Origin: PALSA-1004 sp963804885 | Lineage (GTDB): Bacteria; Pseudomonadota; Gammaproteobacteria; Burkholderiales; SG8-41 | Length of the DNA: 64,000 nt | Reading direction: 5' to 3' | Assembly (NCBI GenBank): GCA_963804885.1 | Contig: CAWDSF010000005.1 | Coordinates: 248,001-312,000, forward strand | Shown: piece after piece, positions 57,634-64,000 of the stretch | How positions within the stretch are numbered: the first letter of the stretch is position 1 | How the letters are laid out: every line of letters begins with the position of its first letter | Notes under the pieces: model-generated | Told to the model about the DNA's origin: nothing | Database searches by the model: none | The model's input: only the letters and a program-made list of their open reading frames with translations | Made by a program: the position numbers and the translations under genes

Positions 57634-58701
57634 ATGGGTCAGATTCTCGGTCTCGGCATCACTCACTTCCCCAACCTTGCGGCGAAGGCGAACATGAGCC
57701 GGCGCACGCAGCAGTGCCTCGACGATCCCACCCTGCCCGCGCACCTGCGTGCCGTGGAAAACTGGCACCCGACGATGCGCGAGCAATGGGGCGATGATTG
57801 CGGTCAGCGCCACTCCGATCAGCATCGCCAGGAAATGATCGACGAGTTCCGCAAGATCCGCCGCGAACTCGACGCGTTCAAGCCCGACTGCGTGCTGATC
57901 TGGGGCGACGATCAGTACGAGAATTTTCGCGAAGACTGCGTGCCCCCTTTCACCATACTCGCTTACGACGCCGTCGACATTCAGCCGTGGCAGGGCTATC
58001 GCCGCGGGCGCAACGTGTGGGACGAGCCGGACGATAAAACCTTCACCATGCAAGGCCACCGCGCGGCCGGCAAGTACCTGGCGAGCGCATTGCTGAATGA
58101 CGGCATCGACGTGGCTTACGCGTACAAACCGCTACACCATCCGCTCGGTCATGCGTTCGCGAACTCGCTGCTCTTCCTCGATTACGACCGCAAGGGTTTC
58201 CCGTATCCGGTCCTGCCTTTCGCCGTCAACGCGTACGGGCGCTTGCTGATCGCCGCGCGCGGCTCGCCGCGGCGTCCCGCGGAGGGGAGCGGCGAGATAC
58301 CCGACGCCGAGAACGACTTTGACCCGCCATCGCCGCCGCCCTGGCGCTGCTGCGACGTCGGCGCGGCAACCGCGCGCGCGCTTGCGCGCAGCCCCTGGCG
58401 CGTGGCGATCATCGCGTCATCGAGCTGGAGCCATGCGTTCCTGGTGCAGAAGCACGCACTGATGTACCCGGATGTCGAAGCGGACAAGCGTTATTACGAG
58501 GCATTGACGCACGGGGACTACGAGCTGTGGCGCAATACCACGCTCGCAGAGATTGAAGACCGCGGGCACCAGGAGCTGCTCAACTGGTTCTGCCTCGTCG
58601 GCGCCATGCACGAACTGGGCCGCGCCAGGCCCGATGCATCGACGTTCCTCGAGTCGTGGATCACCAACTCCGACAAGGTATTCGCGGTCTACCGGCCGTA
58701 A
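57634..58701 (+). CDS. Class III extradiol dioxygenase (LigB-type catalytic subunit)
   Basis: A 355-residue LigB-fold enzyme, a family that opens aromatic diols with Fe(II). Likely iron ligands and catalytic His are in GITHFPNL (residue 11), HPLGHAFANS near residue 172 and SSWSHAFLV near residue 273; WGDDQYENF and LLNWFCLVGAM are family-like. The insert ARGSPRRPAEGSGE near residue 211 is low in complexity. The NHL gene follows 66 bases later and a FAD monooxygenase gene is close by, together suggesting hydroxylation then ring cleavage. Confidence 0.83.
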   Translation: MGQILGLGITHFPNLAAKANMSRRTQQCLDDPTLPAHLRAVENWHPTMREQWGDDCGQRHSDQHRQEMIDEFRKIRRELDAFKPDCVLIWGDDQYENFREDCVPPFTILAYDAVDIQPWQGYRRGRNVWDEPDDKTFTMQGHRAAGKYLASALLNDGIDVAYAYKPLHHPLGHAFANSLLFLDYDRKGFPYPVLPFAVNAYGRLLIAARGSPRRPAEGSGEIPDAENDFDPPSPPPWRCCDVGAATARALARSPWRVAIIASSSWSHAFLVQKHALMYPDVEADKRYYEALTHGDYELWRNTTLAEIEDRGHQELLNWFCLVGAMHELGRARPDASTFLESWITNSDKVFAVYRP

Positions 58702-58767
58702 GCGGAAACACGCGCGAATTTGTTGCGCTAGAATCGATATCCAATACAACAATCGCGGGAGGAGCAC

Positions 58768-59758
58768 ATGGCAAAGTCGGACCAGATCAAATATTCCGTC
58801 GTCGAGGGCTGGGAGCAACTCCCCAAGGGCTGGGCGCACCGCGATGTCGCGGGGGTGGCGGTCGACCAGGAGGACCGCGTGTTCCTCATCTGCCGCGGCG
58901 ACCATCCCGTGATCATTTACGACAACCAGGGCAACTTCAAGCGCTCGTGGGGCGAAGGCATGTTCTCGCACCGCACGCACGGCATCTACATCGCGCCGAA
59001 CGGCACGATCTTCGCCACGGACGACGGCAACCACACCGTGCGCCAGTTCACGCCCGAGGGAAAGCTGCTGATGACGATGGGTGTGCTTGAATACGCCGTC
59101 GGACACCGGTTACGACGGCAAGACCGTCGCCAGCATCAAGCGTCCCGCCGGCCCGTTCAACCGTCCGACCAACGTCGCGATCGGGCTCAACGGCGACATC
59201 TATATCAGCGACGGTTACGGCAACGCGCGCGTGCACATCTTCTCGCCGAAGGGCGAACTCAAACGCTCGTGGGGCGAGCCCGGCAAAGGCCCCGGCCAGT
59301 TCCACCTGCCGCACGGCATCGCAGTCGACGCTGAAGGACTTGTCTACGTGTGCGATCGCGAGGCCGACCGCATCCAGATCTTCACACCCGACGGCGAATA
59401 CCTGCGCGAATGGACCGACACGCAGCGCCCCACACACCTGTGCTTCGATTCACTCGGCCGCGCGTACGTGACTGAGCTCGCGTGGTACGAAGGCGACACT
59501 TCATTCGGCCCCTTGGGCAAGATCACCAAGGACAATACCCGCCACGCGCGCATGAGCATCTACGACAAGAACGGCAAGATGCTCGCACGCTGGGGCACGC
59601 CGCAGGCCGAGGCGCCCGGCAGCTTCGCCGCACCTCACGGCCTCGCGCTCGATTCGAAGAACGATCTCTACGTGAGCGAAGTTACCTGGACTTTCGCGGT
59701 CAGCCGCAATCGCGCGGCCGCGGATTGCCACACGTTCCAGAAGTTTTCGATCCAATAA
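58768..59758 (+). CDS. NHL-repeat beta-propeller protein (frameshifted)
   Basis: A propeller protein of about 329 residues without signal peptide. Units repeat as DVAGVAVDQEDRVFLI, THGIYIAPNGTIFATD, PTNVAIGLNGDIYISDGYG and PHGIAVDAEGLVYVCDREA. An extra T at 59087/59088 breaks the frame; corrected, it reads TMGVLNTPSDTGYDGKTVAS. The repeat pattern is that of peptidyl-alpha-hydroxyglycine lyase-like proteins. It is a cytoplasmic counterpart of the secreted propeller at 10858. GGGAGGAG precedes ATG 58768. Confidence 0.82.
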
Positions 59759-59801
59759 GCGCACGCTCAATTTTTATTGTCTTGCCGGCGCCATTACTCA
59801 T

Positions 59802-59870
59802 CCTCCCCTTCAAGGCGAGGACCGGAGGTGGGGATGGGTCATCGGTAAATCATTGCAAACCCCATCCATC
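59802..59870. repeat. GC-rich dispersed repeat at a Bug gene 5' end
   Basis: CCTCCCCTTCAAGG...GGTGGGGATGGG at 59802-59837, with a short inverted CCCCATCC at 59858-59865, is related to the units at 19007-19045 and 19075-19112. It occupies the spacer between the NHL stop and the Bug coding sequence and appears to reach into that gene's start. Confidence 0.65.
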
Positions 59871-60852
59871 ATCCTGTGCGGCAGGACTCGCGCAGACCCT
59901 CGCGGGTTTAACGGCTGCGTGCTACGCAGCCACGCCGGGCGCGCAAGGCACCGCCGTCTGTCCTCAGCGCAACGTGCAGATCGTCGTTCCGTACACGCCC
60001 GGCACGGGCGCCGACATTGTTGCGCGCACGCTGGGGCCACGGCTCGCCGAGCGCTGGAATGTCGGCGTGATCGCCGACAATCGCCCCGGCGCGACCGGCA
60101 ACATAGGTGCTGATTTCGTTGCCAAGTCGGTCGCCGACGGCCATATTCTGCTGATGACGGCGACATCGTTCTGCACGACGCCGGCATTGAGCGCGAAGCT
60201 GCCGTTCGACCCGGTCAAAAGTTTTGCGCCGGTCATCCAGATTGCCGCCAGCGAACTGACCCTGGTGGCTCACCCGCAACTGCCGGTGAAATCGATGCGC
60301 GATTTCATCGCGCTCGCGAAGCGCCGTCCCGGACAACTCTTCTATGCGTCTCCCGGCAATGGCGGCCCGCAGCACCTGACCGCCGAATTGATCAAGCTCG
60401 ATACCGGTATCGACATCGTTCATGTGCCCTACAAGGGCATGGCAGGCGCGCTCACCGACCTCATGGGCGGCAATGTGCAGGCGATGGTTTCCGGCATCCA
60501 GACGGTCGCCCCGCAAGTGCGCGCCGGCAGGTTGCGCATGCTCGCGACGATGGGAGAAAAACGCGCGGCGGCTTTTCCCGACATCGCGACGATGCAGGAA
60601 CAAGGCTTGCCGACGCTGGTGGTCGAGACCTGGTACGGTCTCTTCGCGCCTGCCGGCACGCCGGGCGGCGTGGTCGCGAAACTGAACGCTGACATCAACG
60701 CGCTGCTGCGCGAGGCCGACGTGCGCGAATCGCTCGCCCGCCAGGACATGAACACGGTCGGCGGCAGCGCCGAGCGATTTGGTGATATGGTAAGACGCGA
60801 GCTGGCGCGGTGGGCGCGCGTGGTGACGGCGGCGAAAATCAAGGCAGATTGA
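59853..60852 (+). CDS. Bug/TctC-family solute receptor (5' end uncertain)
   Basis: A receptor with mature part CPQRNVQIVVPYTPGTGAD, IADNRPGATGNIGADF and VPYKGMAGALTDLMGG. The mature frame upstream has LAQTLAGLTAACYAATPGAQ, like the end of a signal peptide, but no ATG, GTG or TTG between it and the repeat. TTG at 59853 in another frame gives MQTPSIIL, and one extra base near 59875 would join it to CAAGLAQTLAGL, about 332 residues. The FAD monooxygenase gene starts seven bases after its stop, so they are co-transcribed. Confidence 0.82.
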
Positions 60853-60859
60853 ACACCCG

Positions 60860-62113
60860 GTGCAGAACGCAGGAAAAACATTGGATGTCGTAATCATAGG
60901 CGCCGGCATTGGCGGTCTTACGCTGGGGCTCATGCTGCAGCGCGCGGGGATTGCCTGCCGGATTTACGAATCGGCGCGCGAGTTAAAGGCGGTCGGCGTC
61001 GGTATCAATATCCTGCCGCACGCGTCGCGAGAACTGATTGCGCTCGGGCTGGAAGAAGCGCTGGCGAAGGTGGGCGTCATTACGCGCGAATACTGCTTCT
61101 ATAACCGATACGGCAATTTCATCTACAAGGAGCCGGCCGGACTCTACGCCGGCTACGACGTGCCGCAGTTTTCCATTCATCGCGGCGACCTGCAGATGGT
61201 GCTGCTCGATGCGTTCATTGCGCGCGCCGGCGCCGACCGCATCGTCACCGGATGGCGTTGCACGGGCGCCGATGCGGACACTGGTGTTGCGCATTTCGTC
61301 GATGCGGCGAGCGGCACACCGCTTGAATCGCAGCGCGGCGAGGTGGTGGTGAGCTGCGAAGGCATACATTCGGTGCTGCGCAAGCAGTTTTATCCGGACG
61401 AAGGCGCGCCGAAATATTCCGGCATCAACATGTGGCGTGGCGTAACGCGCTGGCCGCCCATGCTGTCGGGCGCCACCATGGTGCGCATCGGCTGGCATCG
61501 ACCGGCGAAGCTGCTGCTCTATCCGATCCGCAATGCCATCGACGCGGACGGCCGGCAACTCTTCAACTGGGTGGTCGACATCGAGACGGACCAGTACCAG
61601 CCGAACGACTGGAATCGGCCCGGCAACCTGGCGGATTTCATTGGCGTGCTCGAAGACTGGAAATTCGACTGGCTGGACGTGCCGGCGTTCATTCGCAGCG
61701 CCGACCGCATCCTTGAATATCCGATGGTCGATCAGGATCCGCTGCCGCGCTGGAATTTCGGCCGTCTCACGCTGCTCGGCGACGCCGCGCATCCGATGTA
61801 CCCGCGCGGCGCCAACGGCGCCGCGCAGGCGATACTCGATGCGCGCGCGCTCGCCGATGCCTTAAGCGCGAACACCGACCCGTTGGCGGCGCTCAAGGCC
61901 TATGAAGACCGGCGGTTGCCCGCAACCCGCGACGTGGTGCTTGCGAACCGCCACGCGCCGCCCGACACGATCCTGCAGGAGGTCTACCGGCGCACCGGCG
62001 ACGAACCCTTCAAAAGCATCGATGATGTCATCAGCCGCGAAGAACTGGTTGCGCTATCTGAAAGCTACAAGCGCGTCGCCGGTTATGACCAGGCGCGGCT
62101 GAAGAAACGCTAA
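60860..62113 (+). CDS. FAD-dependent aromatic monooxygenase
   Basis: A 417-residue class A flavoprotein monooxygenase. Motifs in order: VIIGAGIGGLTLGLML (ADP binding, residue 11), CEGIHSVLRKQF (DG motif, residue 171) and LLGDAAHPMYPRGANGAAQA (GD motif, residue 305). The pattern resembles hydroxybenzoate and salicylate hydroxylases that use NAD(P)H and oxygen. GTG 60860 is the start. Close linkage to the Bug gene and the LigB-type gene suggests it prepares an aromatic acid for ring opening. Confidence 0.88.
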   Translation: MQNAGKTLDVVIIGAGIGGLTLGLMLQRAGIACRIYESARELKAVGVGINILPHASRELIALGLEEALAKVGVITREYCFYNRYGNFIYKEPAGLYAGYDVPQFSIHRGDLQMVLLDAFIARAGADRIVTGWRCTGADADTGVAHFVDAASGTPLESQRGEVVVSCEGIHSVLRKQFYPDEGAPKYSGINMWRGVTRWPPMLSGATMVRIGWHRPAKLLLYPIRNAIDADGRQLFNWVVDIETDQYQPNDWNRPGNLADFIGVLEDWKFDWLDVPAFIRSADRILEYPMVDQDPLPRWNFGRLTLLGDAAHPMYPRGANGAAQAILDARALADALSANTDPLAALKAYEDRRLPATRDVVLANRHAPPDTILQEVYRRTGDEPFKSIDDVISREELVALSESYKRVAGYDQARLKKR

Positions 62114-62163
62114 GCAAAAAACTCGAGAAACCGGGTCGGACCAACCGCGACGGGATGCTCATT

Positions 62164-62845
62164 ATGTCAAACAAATTCACGGCCATCGTTGCCGCAACGG
62201 CGATCTCGATGTCGTTTTGCCTCGCCGCGGCGGCCGCCGATGCGTTCCCGCCGAAAGGCGCCGATCGACGCCCTGGAAGCGCACATTTTGATCGTGAATT
62301 CGCGCACCACGATCGCGAAATGGGTGCAGGCCCCGCCAGGCGAGCGGGGTAGCGACATGGGTCGCCTGCGGACCGTGTCGAAGGGAACGAAAATATATTT
62401 GCCGATTATTGCGACCGGTTTCAAGCCATCGGAATCCGGGCGGCTCAATCTCGCCGCAGAACTGGAGATCGTCTCCCCGGACGGCAAGGCCACCGCGGTC
62501 AAAAAATGCTGCAGCGCCAGCCGCGGTGATCCCAGGTCCCCCGGTGTCGCGGTCCTGAATCCTGTGATCGACATGATCTTCGATACTGACGATCCGCCTG
62601 GAACCTACACCGTGCGGGTGACAGTAACGGACGGCGCTTCTTCCGCCACTGCAAGTGAAACTTTTCTCGTGCAGGCTGCTGCGGCGGCGGCAAAGGAGCC
62701 AACGCAGCAGAACGAGATCGATCCGCCACCGGCGCCCGCGGGCGCCAGTAACCCGTCGCGGATAGACAAGGATGCGCGAGACTGCCTCGGGTTGTCGAAC
62801 AAGACTGAAATTATCAAGTGCTCCGAGAAATTCCTGCGCAGGTAA
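62164..62845 (+). CDS. Secreted protein of unknown function (frameshifted)
   Basis: An exported protein of about 226 residues I do not recognise. ATG 62164 (or 62155) gives MSNKFTAIVAATAISMSFCL, a signal peptide ending AAAADA. An extra G at 62257/62258 after AAA shifts the frame; corrected, it reads PPKAPIDALEAHILIVNSRT. The middle looks like a beta-sandwich (LNLAAELEIVSPDGKA, PPGTYTVRVTVTDGASS), followed by an Ala/Pro-rich linker and a C-terminal pair of Cys in RDCLGLSNKTEIIKCSEKFL. Confidence 0.72.
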
Positions 62846-62917
62846 TGCACCTTTAGTAATCTTTGCTTGCCTGCTGGACCAATTACATTGTCGGACATGC
62901 CAATACGGAGAAAGAAT

Positions 62918-63946
62918 ATGAAAACCGCCTATGCAAGCGCAGCGCTCGCTATTGCTTTAGCTGCATCGCCAGCCCTGGCCCAGAACGTGAAAATAACGCC
63001 GCTCGGCTCTCACGATGGCGAGCTGTGCGCAGCCGACCGCGCGACGCTGTTCGAAGATCCGACCGGAGTGCGGCTGCTGTACGACGCGGGCAACACGCTC
63101 ACCGGCAGCGACGATCCGCGGCTCGGCAACATCCATATGGTGCTCCTGAGTCACGCGCACGGCGATCACATCGGCGATCGCAAGCTAAAAGCACTGGGCG
63201 CCGGCACGTGCGCTGCGCCGGAGACGGTGCCGGGCGGCGCCAATTCCATGACGGCGGAAGTCGCGGCGGCAAAGAACGCAGCGATCGTGATGACGAGCGA
63301 CATGGGGCTTTTCGTCGGCACGCGCATCCAGAAAATCACCGGCGGCAAGCCGCTCACCTTCTGCCCGCAAACCGCCGGCGCCACCACCGTGCCGGTTGCA
63401 ACGGCCTGCCGCTCGAACTCACATTTAGGTGCAGCGTTCGTCGCAAAGACCGCCAACGCCGCGCAAGGTGTCGAAGTCACGATCGTTTTCGCCTCGCATG
63501 CGAACAATGTGGCGCCTGCGCTGCTGTCGGAGGCGCAGCGTGCGATGAACGAAGCCGATGGCACCGGCCTCCTCGTCGGGCCGCCGACCGGCTTCGTCGT
63601 CAAGTTCACCAACGGGCTCACCGTGTATCTGTCGGGCGACACCGGCATTCACACCGAAATGAAAACGATCGTCAACGAATATCACCATGCGAATCTTGCG
63701 GTGCTGAATCTGGGGCCGAGCGCGGTGACCGTCAACTCGGCCGCCTACGCGATGAACGACCTGGTGCGGCCCGCGTCGGTTATTTTCTCGCACGTGAACG
63801 AAGCCGCGACCGAAGGCGGCAAGATACGCCCTGCTTCACGCTCGGCGGCCATCATGAAACTATTGAAAGGCGTTACGCCCCACCTGGCCGTCAGCGGCCG
63901 CACCATGGAGTTCAACGGCGCGGGCAAGTGCGTCGCCGGCTGTTGA
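62918..63946 (+). CDS. Secreted metallo-beta-lactamase-fold hydrolase
   Basis: A 342-residue exported protein. ATG 62918 follows GGAGAAAG and gives MKTAYASAALAIALAASPAL as signal peptide. The zinc motif is LLSHAHGDHIGDRK near residue 82 (HxHxDH), with a later SGDTGIHTE and SHVNEA. The family hydrolyses esters, lactones or phosphoesters; the long Cys-containing insert GTCAAPETVPGG...FCPQTAG may be disulfide-bonded. The substrate is unknown. Confidence 0.85.
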   Translation: MKTAYASAALAIALAASPALAQNVKITPLGSHDGELCAADRATLFEDPTGVRLLYDAGNTLTGSDDPRLGNIHMVLLSHAHGDHIGDRKLKALGAGTCAAPETVPGGANSMTAEVAAAKNAAIVMTSDMGLFVGTRIQKITGGKPLTFCPQTAGATTVPVATACRSNSHLGAAFVAKTANAAQGVEVTIVFASHANNVAPALLSEAQRAMNEADGTGLLVGPPTGFVVKFTNGLTVYLSGDTGIHTEMKTIVNEYHHANLAVLNLGPSAVTVNSAAYAMNDLVRPASVIFSHVNEAATEGGKIRPASRSAAIMKLLKGVTPHLAVSGRTMEFNGAGKCVAGC

Positions 63947-63960
63947 TAACGGTTAAAACG

Positions 63961-64000
63961 ATGACCCAATCCGCAATCCCGACACTCTCCGCCGCCGGCG
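63961..64000 (+). CDS. Possible start of a gene running off the window
   Basis: An ATG at 63961 opens a frame (MTQSAIPTLSAAG) that continues to the right edge, 14 bases after the preceding stop. The sequence is too short to identify. Confidence 0.35.
   Translation, partial: MTQSAIPTLSAAG

Noticed and set aside
21331..62850. Programmed ribosomal frameshifting as an explanation of the broken genes
   Set aside because: No shared slippery heptamer or downstream structure was seen, positions differ between paralogues, and the genes encode unrelated enzymes. One extra base per site is simpler.
1..64000. tRNA, rRNA, riboswitch or prophage features
   Set aside because: No matching conserved sequence, integrase or structural phage gene was seen while reading both strands; small RNAs cannot be excluded.

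Overview
The window looks like a chromosomal segment of a GC-rich betaproteobacterium, most likely a Burkholderiales relative from soil or water. The main reason is 21 paralogous Bug/TctC extracytoplasmic solute receptors in 64 kb, an expansion known chiefly from Bordetella, Cupriavidus and their relatives. About 62 protein genes are supported. I saw no rRNA, tRNA, CRISPR array, transposase, phage gene or transcriptional regulator.

Layout. 1-6.7 kb: end of a phosphodiesterase gene, a UbiD-type decarboxylase (minus) and a three-subunit molybdenum hydroxylase (coxM-coxS-coxL type, plus). 6.7-13.4 kb: an enoyl-CoA hydratase (minus), then a plus-strand run of an amidohydrolase, two Bug receptors, a secreted NHL propeller, a small membrane protein and a dicarboxylate-lactonase-like amidohydrolase. 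13.4-22.3 kb: Bug genes with alpha/beta hydrolases and an M20 peptidase. 22.3-29.2 kb: a seven-gene minus-strand operon with a Bug gene at each end around PrpD, an amidohydrolase, an unknown protein, an alpha/beta hydrolase and a glutathione transferase. 29.3-35 kb: PrpD homologue, Tam-like methyltransferase, Bug, fumarylacetoacetase-like hydrolase, facing Bug and SDR genes. 35-45 kb: more Bug genes with a FkbM-like methyltransferase, DoxX-like protein, esterase, a C-C hydrolase-like protein and a Rap1a/Tai-like small protein. 45-50.4 kb: plus-strand run of a beta-hydroxyacid dehydrogenase, cupin, solute-binding protein, Kelch propeller and diheme cytochrome c peroxidase. 50.4-57.5 kb: Bug genes with an HpcH/HpaI aldolase, alpha/beta hydrolase, ModA-like binding protein and VOC protein. 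57.6-64 kb: LigB-type dioxygenase, NHL protein, Bug, FAD monooxygenase, an unknown secreted protein and a secreted metallo-beta-lactamase-fold enzyme.

How the genes work together (inference). Most receptors lie beside one or more enzymes that act on carboxylic acids, esters or aromatic rings, so the region reads as a set of small acquisition-and-degradation modules for organic acids and aromatics. Several enzyme types occur twice beside different receptors. No TctA/TctB permease and no ABC permease or ATPase is present, so the receptors must work with transporters encoded elsewhere or as sensors.

Data quality. About 18 genes are broken by a reading-frame shift, and all of these belong to the +1 class: one extra base, usually a G on the coding strand next to an A-run such as a Lys codon. 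Only the UbiD gene shows the opposite class. This uniformity points to consensus insertion errors rather than decay, so affected genes are listed at full span as CDS with the break position. Two dispersed palindromic repeats have donated coding sequence to Bug signal peptides, and a third repeat sits at the 5' end of another Bug gene.
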